Source of the DNA: UBA6107 sp034430175 | GTDB lineage: Bacteria; Chloroflexota; Anaerolineae; Anaerolineales; Anaerolineaceae | Length of the DNA: 64,000 bases | Direction: 5' to 3' | NCBI GenBank assembly: GCA_034430175.1 | Contig: DAOUFI010000007.1 | Coordinates: 62,001-126,000 of the forward strand | Shown: positions 52,461-60,559 of the stretch, piece by piece | Numbering within the stretch: position 1 is the stretch's first letter | How the letters are laid out: each line of letters opens with the position of its first letter | Position numbers and translations under genes: made by a program | The notes under the pieces: model-generated | What the model was told of the DNA's origin: nothing | The model's database searches: none | Seen by the model: only the letters and a program-made list of their open reading frames with translations

Positions 52461-55025
52461 TTGATCCCCATCCGTTTGCAACTGAGTGGTTTCCTTTCGT
52501 ATCGTGACCCTGTCGAAGTAGATTTTGAGGCGTTCGATGTAGCCTGTATCTCCGGGCAGAACGGCGCGGGCAAGTCATCGCTGCTGGATGCCATCACCTT
52601 CGCTTTGTTTGGCGAAGCCCGCAAGCGTGACGATGCCGTGATCAACATTGCCTGTGATGCCGCTGAGGTGAGATTTATCTTCGAGTATGAAAACGCTATA
52701 TATAGCGTGCAACGCACCCGCCCAAGGAGCAAAAGTACGCTGCTTGAGTTTTCCATTCAGGGTGAGGATGGTGGTTGGAAACCACTGACTGAAGCCACCC
52801 TGCGCGCTACTGAGGAACGCATCCGTACCACACTTAAACTGGACTATGAGACTTTTATCAACGCGTCGTTTTTCCTGCAGGGGAAAGCCGACCTTTTCGC
52901 CCAGCAGCGTCCGGGTGACCGCAAACGCATTCTCTCCAGTATCCTCGGATTGGAGATCTGGGAGGAATACCGCGCCGAGGCGGCCAGACGCCGCCTGGAT
53001 GCTGAAAAACGCCTCGCCGGGATCGAAGCCCTGTTGGCTGAATATGAGACTGAATTGGGGGAAGAAGAAGCCCGCAAGCAGAAACTGGCCGTGGTCGAAA
53101 AAGAATATGCCGGTCAGAAAGCACTGGCGGATGCCAGCAAGTTAATCCTGGATCAGCAGCGTCTGCTGCAGGAACGGTTCGCTGGCGAACAGAAGCAGGT
53201 GGAAAAGCAGGCGCAGGAAGTGGAACGCCTGCAGCGTGAACTTGACGAGCAAAACAACCGGCTGCTGGAACGTCAGCAGGAGCGTCAGCGTTTGCAGGGG
53301 CAACTGGCGCGTGAAGCTGAGATCAAGCAAGCCGTGCAAAATTGGGAAAGGGCCAGGATCGAACTGCAAAAATGGGATGGACTGGCAGTGAATTTTCAGA
53401 AGTTTGAGGTGGAGCGTGCTGCACCACTGCAGGCAATCGCGACCGAAAAGGCGCGCCTGGAAACTGAGATCAAGAACCTGACCGCCGCACAGAACAATGT
53501 CCGAGCGGTTGAAGCCGCCCTACCACGCCTCAAACAGGAGACCGAAAGCTTCAGAAAGACGGTCGAAGCGCTGGTTGAGAAGGTCCAATCGATCCAGACG
53601 ATGCAATCCCAATTATTGATACTGGCTGATGAACGCGCCAAAGCCAAAGCCGAAAATGACCGCCTGACCCTGCTGGGGAAGGAAATGAACGAGCGTTTGG
53701 CCAGTCTTGAGGAAGTCACCTCTCCGAACTGCCCGGTGTGTGGAAAACCGCTTTCTGAAGAGGAACGTAAGAAGATGATCGCGGACCTCCGGATCGAACG
53801 GGAGGACATGCGCGCCAGTTATAAGGAAAACAGCCGCAAGGTCGAAGAATGCATAAAACATTACTCTGATCTTGAAAAACAGATCGAGGAACTCAAAGAC
53901 CTGGAATATGGGCTCAAGGAGAATCAGCGTACTCTTGACTCACGCCAGCACGAGATTATGGTAGCGGAACAGTCGGTGGCGGATTGGAACGCGAATGGTA
54001 AACCGCAGCTCGAAGAACTGCTGGCGAGACTCGAAAAGGACGATTACGCCGTGGAAGCGCGTAGCCGGTTGGCGGAGATCAACGAGAAGCTCAAGGGGCT
54101 TGGCTACGACGCCGCGGAGCACGAGCGGGTGCGCCAGGCGGAATTGGGCGGACGTGCCAGTCAACAAGAATGGTTGGAGCTTGAAAAAGCGCGCGCCGCG
54201 CTGGCACCATTGGAGCGGGAGATCGAGTCACTGCATACGGCTGCCGGGAAGCAGGAAGAGCGCATCGAAACGCTGCGGAATGAGTTAAAAGAAGCACAGG
54301 AGAAACTCGCCGGGCAGATGAGCGCCTTACCTGACCTGGCGGAAAAAGAACGCGAGTATTACGACCTGCAGGAATCCGTCAACCGCCTGATGCAAAGTCT
54401 GGCGCAGGCGCGTAACGACGTGAACGTGCTGGACAAGCTGCGGGATGCGCAGGAGAAGCAGAAACAGGAAAAAGCCGCGATCCTCGAACAGGCTGCGCAA
54501 TTGAAGGCGCTTGAACGCGCGTTCGGCAAGGACGGCATCCCGGCGCTGTTGATCGAGCAGGCGCTGCCCGAGATCGAAAGCAACGCCAACGAGATCCTCG
54601 ACCGCCTCTCCGACGGCAGCATGTCGGTGAAATTCGAGACACAGCGCGAGTTTAAGGACAAGAAGCGCGAAGACCGCAAGGAAACGCTCGACATTCGTAT
54701 CCGCGATGGAGCGGGGGAGCGCGACTACGAGTTGTTCTCCGGAGGCGAGGCTTTCAGAGTTAACTTCGCCATCCGGTTGGCACTTAGCCGGGTTCTCTCA
54801 CGGCGAGCGGGAGCCAGGCTGCGCACCCTGGTGATTGACGAGGGTTTTGGCAGCCAGGACGCGGAAGGCCGGCAACGCCTGATCGAAGCCATAAACATGG
54901 CTGGCGGTGATTTTGCGAAAATTTTAGTGATCACTCACATGGAAGAGCTGAAAGACGCTTTCCCGGCGCGGATCGAGGTGACCAAAACTCCCTGCGGTTC
55001 GCAGGTAGAGGTGGTGGCAGGATGA
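52461..55025 (+). CDS. sbcC: DNA repair ATPase SbcC (Rad50-like)
   Basis: The start is a TTG (52461) behind GGAGTAAGG, giving 854 residues. Walker A is GQNGAGKSSLLDAI (about 32-45). Long coiled coils flank a zinc hook CPVC (about 429-432, CPVCGKPLSEEE). The ABC signature is FSGGEAFRVNFAIRLALSR and Walker B is LRTLVIDEGFGSQD. With SbcD it forms the SbcCD nuclease. The stop overlaps the ATG of the next gene (ATGA). The chain is a little shorter than in Escherichia coli. Function is certain. Confidence 0.95.
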   Translation: MIPIRLQLSGFLSYRDPVEVDFEAFDVACISGQNGAGKSSLLDAITFALFGEARKRDDAVINIACDAAEVRFIFEYENAIYSVQRTRPRSKSTLLEFSIQGEDGGWKPLTEATLRATEERIRTTLKLDYETFINASFFLQGKADLFAQQRPGDRKRILSSILGLEIWEEYRAEAARRRLDAEKRLAGIEALLAEYETELGEEEARKQKLAVVEKEYAGQKALADASKLILDQQRLLQERFAGEQKQVEKQAQEVERLQRELDEQNNRLLERQQERQRLQGQLAREAEIKQAVQNWERARIELQKWDGLAVNFQKFEVERAAPLQAIATEKARLETEIKNLTAAQNNVRAVEAALPRLKQETESFRKTVEALVEKVQSIQTMQSQLLILADERAKAKAENDRLTLLGKEMNERLASLEEVTSPNCPVCGKPLSEEERKKMIADLRIEREDMRASYKENSRKVEECIKHYSDLEKQIEELKDLEYGLKENQRTLDSRQHEIMVAEQSVADWNANGKPQLEELLARLEKDDYAVEARSRLAEINEKLKGLGYDAAEHERVRQAELGGRASQQEWLELEKARAALAPLEREIESLHTAAGKQEERIETLRNELKEAQEKLAGQMSALPDLAEKEREYYDLQESVNRLMQSLAQARNDVNVLDKLRDAQEKQKQEKAAILEQAAQLKALERAFGKDGIPALLIEQALPEIESNANEILDRLSDGSMSVKFETQREFKDKKREDRKETLDIRIRDGAGERDYELFSGGEAFRVNFAIRLALSRVLSRRAGARLRTLVIDEGFGSQDAEGRQRLIEAINMAGGDFAKILVITHMEELKDAFPARIEVTKTPCGSQVEVVAG

Positions 55026-56113
55026 CGACAATATCGGTAAAGCTGGGGATCCAACAACGGGTGCTGCCAGAATATCGGGCGCCCTTTTTCGACGCGCTGG
55101 CCGCGGCTTGCGCGAAGGGGTTGTGCGTGTATGCCGGTCACGGCAGGTCAGTGGAAGCTATCGCTCGCACAACTGAACTCAAGGTGGCGCGTTATTCACA
55201 GGCCAACAACCTGCACATCCTTCATGGTAGTTTTTACACGTATGTACAAACCAATTTGATGCAGTGGATCGAGGAATGGCAACCCGAAGTGTTGATCGTG
55301 GAGGCCAACCCGCGCAATCTATCCACGCCGCAGGCGATCCGCTGGATGCACGCGCACAAACGCCCGGTCATCGGTTGGGGGTTGGGCGCGCCGAACGCGC
55401 GCGGATTACATGAGGCGCTACGTTACCGTTTTCTGCAATCGCTGGACGCGGTGATCGCCTATTCACAAACCGGGGCAGAGCAGTACCGCGGGCTGGGCTG
55501 CCGCGTGGCCAAGGTCTTCGTGGCGCCGAACGCGGTGACGCCAAAGCCGGTCAATCCGGCATTGGAACGCCCGAACAAGTTCAAAGAGGGGCGGGCGACC
55601 GTGATCTTCGTGGGGCGGCTGCAGAAGCGCAAGAAGGTGGATTTGCTGCTGCAGGCCTGCGCGTTATTGCCCGAGGCACTGCGTCCGCGCCTGTTGATCG
55701 TGGGTGACGGCCCGGAGCGGGAAGAACTGCAAACACTGGCTTCAAGAGTGTATCCGCAGGCGGAATTCACCGGCGCGAAGTACGGCGAGGAATTGCAGGC
55801 TTGTTACGCGATGGCCGACCTGTTCGTCCTGCCCGGCACGGGCGGACTGGCGATCCAGCAGGCCATGGCGCACAGTTTGCCGGTGTTGGTGGGCGAGGCG
55901 GACGGCACGCAAAGCGAGCTGGTGCGCGCAGAGAACGGCTGGCTGATCAGCGATATGTCGGTGGAACGACTGCGTGACGCGCTGGATTCAGCATTGCAGG
56001 ACGTAAAGCGCTTACGCCGGATGGGGCTGGAGTCGTATCGCATTGTGTCAGAAGAGGTCAATCTGGAGCGCATGGTCGAGGCTTTTACCGAAGCGATCAG
56101 GGCGGTAGTGTAA
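55022..56113 (+). CDS. Glycosyltransferase family 4 protein
   Basis: The 363-residue protein has the GT-B two-domain form. The C-terminal domain (about 175-345) shows VIFVGRLQKRKKVDLLL, LLIVGDGPEREELQ and LFVLPGTGGLAIQQAMAHSLPVLVGEADG; the E of the usual E-x7-E pair is partly replaced. The N-terminal domain binds the acceptor. Sugar and acceptor are unknown. It overlaps sbcC by 4 nt (ATGA), so translation is coupled, which is an odd pairing with DNA repair. Repeats follow after the stop. Confidence 0.88.
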   Translation: MTTISVKLGIQQRVLPEYRAPFFDALAAACAKGLCVYAGHGRSVEAIARTTELKVARYSQANNLHILHGSFYTYVQTNLMQWIEEWQPEVLIVEANPRNLSTPQAIRWMHAHKRPVIGWGLGAPNARGLHEALRYRFLQSLDAVIAYSQTGAEQYRGLGCRVAKVFVAPNAVTPKPVNPALERPNKFKEGRATVIFVGRLQKRKKVDLLLQACALLPEALRPRLLIVGDGPEREELQTLASRVYPQAEFTGAKYGEELQACYAMADLFVLPGTGGLAIQQAMAHSLPVLVGEADGTQSELVRAENGWLISDMSVERLRDALDSALQDVKRLRRMGLESYRIVSEEVNLERMVEAFTEAIRAVV

Positions 56114-56118
56114 TTCCA

Positions 56119-56165
56119 TTCACCGCGAAGGACGCGAATAGGGGCGAAACGCGCGAATCAAGCTC
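56119..56165. repeat. CCGCGAA/ACGCGAAT repeat after the glycosyltransferase gene
   Basis: TTCACCGCGAAGGACGCGAAT with GCGAAACGCGCGAAT is a run of related units typical of bacterial intergenic repeats. It is adjacent to the palindrome at 56175-56239. Confidence 0.5.
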
Positions 56166-56174
56166 TTTAAAAAA

Positions 56175-56239
56175 AACCACTGAGATACATAGATCACAGA
56201 GGAATAAAAGTGATGGTTTTCTCAGTGTGCTCAGTGGTT
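56175..56239. repeat. AACCACTGAG palindromic repeat
   Basis: AACCACTGAGATACATAGA (from 56175) pairs with TCTCAGTGTGCTCAGTGGTT (to 56239), forming an imperfect hairpin between convergent genes. Similar ACCACAGAGACACAGAG palindromes occur in many bacterial genomes. Confidence 0.7.
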
Positions 56240-56311
56240 CAATGGTAAAAAATGACCATCGATTTATCACCGACGGCTGTAGCGTTTTTTTTGCAAGCGC
56301 TCTTGATGCTT

Positions 56312-57469
56312 CTACTCTCCGCATCTTTCCAGTACATGCGCCACGGCTGTGGAGGCAGGCCCGCCGAGGCACTGGAGCAGGGCAATGCGGGCGTCGGGCA
56401 CCTGGTTGACGCCAGCCTCGCCGCGCAGTTGCAGCGTGGCTTCGACGGCCTGGTACACGCCCTTCGCACCGATGGGGTTGCCGCGCGCCTTGCACCCACC
56501 CATGGTGAGGATGGGCAGTTTGCCCTTGGGGTTGAAGGTGGCAGCCAGTTCACCCGCTTTGCCGGGTTCGGCAAAGCCAGCAGCTTCCAGGCTGAGGGCG
56601 GCGTAGATCGAGAAGCTGTCGTCGATCTCGACCACGTCGGCGTAGCGGGGCATGATGCCGGCTTGGCGGCAGGCACCCTCGATGGAGACTCTGGCAGCGT
56701 CGAATGCCAGCGGATCCTTGCGGTCGTGCAGCGCCAGCGTGTCGATGGCCACCGAGGAACCGAGCACGCGCACCAATTTATGGGCATAGTCTTTTGGCAG
56801 CAGGTCGCGCCTGGTGAGCAGCAAAGCCGCCGCGCCGTCTGCCATAGGTGAGGCGTCGTACATGTTTAGCGGGTCGCTCACCATCTCGGCGTCGTCGTAA
56901 GTTGCCTGGTCGAGGGCGCGTTTGAAATAGGCGTTTGGGTTATTGACCGCGTTGGCGTGCGCCTGGATGGGGAAGGCGGCCAGCGCGTTTGCGGGTAGGT
57001 GGTATTGGTGCAGGTAACGCTGCATCAGCATGCCCGCCTGGGCGGTGACGGTGAGTCCGGGCACGGCTTCATAGTCGTAGTCCATCTCCATGGCGGCCGC
57101 GGATTGAAGTTCACGCCCCACCTGGTCGGTCCACTTTTCCACACCCAGCACCAGGGCGGTGTCGATGTAACCGGAAAGGATGGCCAGGTAGGCCATGCGC
57201 AGCGCGCCGCCGCCGGAGGCTCCAGCCGCTTCGACCACGTACGATTCGATGCCGCGCAGTCCGGCGTAATCCGCGAAAAGCGCGCCCAGGTTGGCCTGGT
57301 GACTCACCACCGAGGCCAGCATGTTGCCGATATAGAGTGCCTGCGGCTGCAAACCGCCGCTATCCGCGATAGCGGCGCGGATGGCGCGCACACCCATCTG
57401 GCGCAGCGAAAGTTGCCAGTGTTCCCCCACCGGGATCTGTCCGATACCTGCGATCACAACGTCAGTCAT
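56312..57469 (-). CDS. Thiolase (SCP-x type) homologue of the mevalonate operon, active-site residues altered
   Basis: The 385-residue protein is of the SCP-x/archaeal thiolase type that pairs with HMG-CoA synthase. However, the nucleophile segment reads VVEAAGASGGGAL, with Gly83 where EAACASGG-type sequences have Cys; the C-terminal His segment reads ARGNPIGAKG where GHP is usual; and VEIDDSFS replaces the HD-F segment. A late Cys remains in LLQCLGGPAS. The codons (GGA for Gly83, AAC for Asn) are unambiguous here. Normal thiolase chemistry is therefore doubtful. It may be a scaffold, or use different chemistry, in the acetoacetyl-CoA/HMG-CoA complex. It lies 10 nt after the HMG-CoA synthase gene. 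DUF35, the bridge in archaea, is absent. Confidence 0.85.
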   Translation of the reverse strand: MTDVVIAGIGQIPVGEHWQLSLRQMGVRAIRAAIADSGGLQPQALYIGNMLASVVSHQANLGALFADYAGLRGIESYVVEAAGASGGGALRMAYLAILSGYIDTALVLGVEKWTDQVGRELQSAAAMEMDYDYEAVPGLTVTAQAGMLMQRYLHQYHLPANALAAFPIQAHANAVNNPNAYFKRALDQATYDDAEMVSDPLNMYDASPMADGAAALLLTRRDLLPKDYAHKLVRVLGSSVAIDTLALHDRKDPLAFDAARVSIEGACRQAGIMPRYADVVEIDDSFSIYAALSLEAAGFAEPGKAGELAATFNPKGKLPILTMGGCKARGNPIGAKGVYQAVEATLQLRGEAGVNQVPDARIALLQCLGGPASTAVAHVLERCGE

Positions 57470-57479
57470 CGGGGCTCCT

Positions 57480-58568
57480 CTACTTCATCGCGATGTTGTG
57501 GCGGAAGCGCAGATAGGTGCCGTAATCGATCTCGACGCGGCGCGCGATGTAATCTGCCGTTGATCTGGCCAGTTCACGGCGTTCGGGCAGCTTATCGGTG
57601 ACTTCCAGCGAATAGGCATCCGAACCAGAACCGGATCCGTACGACACAACCAAAATTCGGTCACCAGGTTTGGCGATGTCGAGCACGGCGCTGAGTCCGA
57701 TGAGCGACGAACCGGCGTAGGTATTGCCGATGACCGGGTTGAGCAGTCCGGGCTTGAGCTGATCGGGGGTGAAGCCGAGCGTCTTGCCTGCCTTGAGCGG
57801 AAATTTCGGGTTCGGCTGGTGCATCACGGCGTAAGTGTAATCGGAGGCCTTGCGTTTGAGCCCATCGAGCATCACCTTGCCGGCGGACTCGATGTGCTGG
57901 AAGTAAGCCGGTTCGCCGGTGAAGCGCTGCCCATGCTCTGGATACTTCTGCTCAGCGCGGCGCCAGAAATCGGGTGTATCCGACACGTATGAATAAGCCG
58001 CCTCGATCTTGACGAGTGCTTCCTCAGCAGGACCGAGGATATATGCCGCTCCGCCGGAGGACGCGGTGTATTCCAGCGCGTCGCCGGGTTTTCCCTGGGC
58101 GGTATCCATACCGATGGCCAGAGCGTACTTGCCCATGCCTGAACCCACCAGCGCTATTGCGGCGGTAAAGGCTTCGGAGCCAGCCTTGCAGGCGAACTCC
58201 CAGTCACCGGCTTGGATGCTGTTGGAGGCGCCGATGGCCTCGGCAACGATGGTGCCACTGGGCTTGACCGCGTAAGGGTGGGATTCTGAGCCCACCCACA
58301 CGGCGCGCAGCTCGCAGGGGTCGATGCAGGCGCGAGCCAGGGCGTTGCGGGCCGCCTCGATGGACATGGTAATCACGTCCTCGTCGAGGCCAGCCACAGC
58401 CTTTTCCTTTACCGGAGAATTGGGCTTGCCGCCCGTCCAGACGTGGTCAATCTGGGTGCCGGGCAGGCGGTATTGCGGCACGTAGGCGCCGTAACCGATG
58501 ATGCCCACCGGTTGGACCGGCTTGAGCAGCAGCTTTTCAGGATCGAATGCGGGGTGAGAATCCGTCAT
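57480..58568 (-). CDS. Hydroxymethylglutaryl-CoA synthase, archaeal type
   Basis: It joins acetyl-CoA and acetoacetyl-CoA into HMG-CoA for the mevalonate pathway. The 362-residue chain opens after about 20 residues with VGIIGYGAYVPQYR. The catalytic Glu is likely in GSESHPYAVKPS, the nucleophilic Cys in WEFACKAGSEA and the His in VMHQPNPKFP. GNTYAGSSLIGLSAVLD and YGSGSGSDAYSLEV match archaeal and Chloroflexota enzymes rather than the eukaryotic/firmicute MvaS type. The gene starts 1 nt after the reductase stop, so the pair is translationally close. The active site is intact, in contrast to the thiolase homologue. Confidence 0.93.
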   Translation of the reverse strand: MTDSHPAFDPEKLLLKPVQPVGIIGYGAYVPQYRLPGTQIDHVWTGGKPNSPVKEKAVAGLDEDVITMSIEAARNALARACIDPCELRAVWVGSESHPYAVKPSGTIVAEAIGASNSIQAGDWEFACKAGSEAFTAAIALVGSGMGKYALAIGMDTAQGKPGDALEYTASSGGAAYILGPAEEALVKIEAAYSYVSDTPDFWRRAEQKYPEHGQRFTGEPAYFQHIESAGKVMLDGLKRKASDYTYAVMHQPNPKFPLKAGKTLGFTPDQLKPGLLNPVIGNTYAGSSLIGLSAVLDIAKPGDRILVVSYGSGSGSDAYSLEVTDKLPERRELARSTADYIARRVEIDYGTYLRFRHNIAMK

Positions 58569-58569
58569 A

Positions 58570-59847
58570 TTATTTTCTCCACTCTTTCAGAATTTCGGCG
58601 GCGCGGTCGGTGCGGATGACGCCTTCAGCGGCCAGTTGAGCAGCCAGGCGATCCACCTCAGCGTCTTTGGCCCCGGCAGCCACAGCCACCTGGCGGGCGT
58701 GCAGGGTCATGTGTCCGCGCTGGATGCCCTCGGTGGCGAGGGCGCGCAGGGCAGCAAGGTTCTGCGCCAACCCGACAGCGGCGATGATGCCTGCCAGTTC
58801 GGTGGCGCTGGTAATTTTCATCAATTGGAGGGCAGCCTGCGCGCCGGGGTGTACCCGGGTGGCGCCGCCGACCGTGCCCACAGCCATGGGCAGCTCGATC
58901 GAGCCGGTGAGGTTGCCCTGTGCATCCTTACCCCAGGTCGTCAGGCTGGTGTAACGCCCGCCGCGGGCGGCGTAGGCATGGGCGCCGGCTTCCACGGCGC
59001 GCCAGTCGTTGCCGGTGGCGATCACCACCGGGTCGATGCCGTTCATGATTCCCTTGTTGTGCGTGGCCGCGCGGTATGGGTCCGCGGCGGCAAAGGCCCA
59101 GGCCTCGATGATGCCATCGCGAACCGTTTTAGCGTTGAAGTTCTCAAAGGCAAGTTTATCAAGGGGGATGGCACAACTCGCGCGTGCCAGACGTCGGTCG
59201 GCCAGGTTGGAGAGGATGCGTAGATGCACCCTTCCGCCGCTGATGGCAGCCACCTGGGGAGCCAGTTTTTCCAGCGCGGTGTTAACCGCGTTGGCGCCCA
59301 TTGCGTCGCGCACATCATAAATGAGATGTAGCACCAGAAATGGTCCGATGGGTGATTCATTGATTTGGCGGATTTCAAGATCGCGGGGACCGCCGCCGAG
59401 TTGGTTCAGCACCGGGTCAAGCGCAGCAGCTTGCTGAAGTAACTCGGACTTGTGTGCCAGCAGGTCGGCGCTGGCACGGTCGAGATCAGGGAGATCTAGA
59501 ATCTGCATTTGACCAATCATCTCAGGCGCGTCCGCTGAGGCGATAAAGCCACCTCCCGCGGCAGCCAGTTTTGCCATGAACGAGGCTGCGGCAATCACCG
59601 ATGGTTCCTCGATTACCATGGGTATGAGTACTTCGCGCCCGTTGATGACGAAGTTACGAGCGATCCCCAGCGGCAGGGCGAAGGTACCCACAACGTTCTC
59701 TGCCATGTGATCCGCTTGCGCGGCAGTCAAACCGGCAGCCCCGGTGAGCGCATCCAGCGTTTCAACCGAGAGGCCGCTTTCCACTGCCAGGGTCTGGCGG
59801 CGTTCGGGGAGCGTCTGGTCATAGAATTTTTTGGTTAAGCTACCCAT
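58570..59847 (-). CDS. mvaA: Hydroxymethylglutaryl-CoA reductase, class II
   Basis: It reduces HMG-CoA to mevalonate. The 425-residue chain shows class II features: the catalytic Glu in ENVVGTFALPLGIARNFVIN, the Asp in DAMGANAVNTALE, the Lys in NKGIMNGIDPVVIATGNDW, and a C-terminal His in HMTLHARQVA. ELPMAVGTVGGATRVHPGA is the usual reductase block. Class II enzymes occur in bacteria and often prefer NADH. It is the first gene of the reductase-synthase-thiolase operon, which implies mevalonate-based isoprenoid synthesis rather than only the MEP route. The later mevalonate kinases are not in the window. Confidence 0.95.
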   Translation of the reverse strand: MGSLTKKFYDQTLPERRQTLAVESGLSVETLDALTGAAGLTAAQADHMAENVVGTFALPLGIARNFVINGREVLIPMVIEEPSVIAAASFMAKLAAAGGGFIASADAPEMIGQMQILDLPDLDRASADLLAHKSELLQQAAALDPVLNQLGGGPRDLEIRQINESPIGPFLVLHLIYDVRDAMGANAVNTALEKLAPQVAAISGGRVHLRILSNLADRRLARASCAIPLDKLAFENFNAKTVRDGIIEAWAFAAADPYRAATHNKGIMNGIDPVVIATGNDWRAVEAGAHAYAARGGRYTSLTTWGKDAQGNLTGSIELPMAVGTVGGATRVHPGAQAALQLMKITSATELAGIIAAVGLAQNLAALRALATEGIQRGHMTLHARQVAVAAGAKDAEVDRLAAQLAAEGVIRTDRAAEILKEWRK

Positions 59848-59921
59848 ATTGCCCCAATCCTAACGGAGAGAAACTGGCAAAAGCTATCAGTCTTTCTCCC
59901 TGTGGAAAATTATATCGGGAT

Positions 59922-59936
59922 TGCTATAATGATTAT
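59922..59936 (+). promoter_or_regulatory. Leaderless-type promoter of the zincin-like gene
   Basis: TGcTATAAT (59922-59930) ends 6 nt before the ATG at 59937. No Shine-Dalgarno sequence lies between. Confidence 0.6.
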
Positions 59937-60527
59937 ATGGTGGAAATCAACGAAAGTCAGATCCACGGCACTTTTTTTCTGGATATCCAGCACGGATGGC
60001 CAACCGGATTGCTCAACACCTTGAACGATGCCTGCACCGACCTGGTGGCAGCGTTCAATGGAACCGTGCCGGGGTGGATGCATGGACTCCGGGTACGCGT
60101 GGAACCAATCCAGGCGCTTGGGCTTACCAGCCCTGGATTGATCCGATTCCGAACGACCGGACCGTCCAAATGGACGGTGGTGCATGAGTTCGGTCATGCC
60201 TGGGATTTTGCCAGTGGCTGCACGTTATCCCGTGAGATGCAACGGCGGACTCGCAGCTTTGATCTCTTTGCGCCGCTGAGAATGGTGTTCCCGGATGTAC
60301 CGACTTTCTGGTATCACGTCGGTTCCCCGCCTCCTCCCTGCGGCACGGATAAGAACTTTACCGCCATGGAGGATTTCGCTGAATCAGTGGCTGCTTACGT
60401 TTACCCAGACAGAGCAAAAGAAAAGGCGATGACCAGAAATTATCCATACACCAAATATCAGGTGAATAGTTTTCGTCAGACTGCGCGGGGGTTATTCATT
60501 GCTGAATCGATGAAACAATACATGTAA
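59937..60527 (+). CDS. Small putative zinc metallopeptidase (HExxH)
   Basis: The 196-residue protein contains VVHEFGHAWDFASG (about residues 81-94), a clear HExxH zinc site, and a downstream Glu-rich segment EDFAESVAAYVYP (about 146-158) that could provide the third ligand, as in gluzincins or related toxin-like proteases. No signal peptide or membrane segment is evident, so it should be cytoplasmic. No family name is recognised. It is a single gene with a predicted leaderless promoter, divergent from the mevalonate operon. Activity is inferred from the motif only. Confidence 0.65.
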   Translation: MVEINESQIHGTFFLDIQHGWPTGLLNTLNDACTDLVAAFNGTVPGWMHGLRVRVEPIQALGLTSPGLIRFRTTGPSKWTVVHEFGHAWDFASGCTLSREMQRRTRSFDLFAPLRMVFPDVPTFWYHVGSPPPPCGTDKNFTAMEDFAESVAAYVYPDRAKEKAMTRNYPYTKYQVNSFRQTARGLFIAESMKQYM

Positions 60528-60556
60528 AAAACCGCCCTCATCAGAGGGCGGTCGCG
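60526..60556 (-). terminator. Terminator after the Mrr-like nuclease gene
   Basis: ACCGCCCTC (60531-60539) and GAGGGCGGT (60544-60552) form a 9-bp stem with an ATCA loop. The A-run at 60526-60530 gives T's on the minus strand, serving the gene at 60560. Confidence 0.85.
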
Positions 60557-60559
60557 TTT

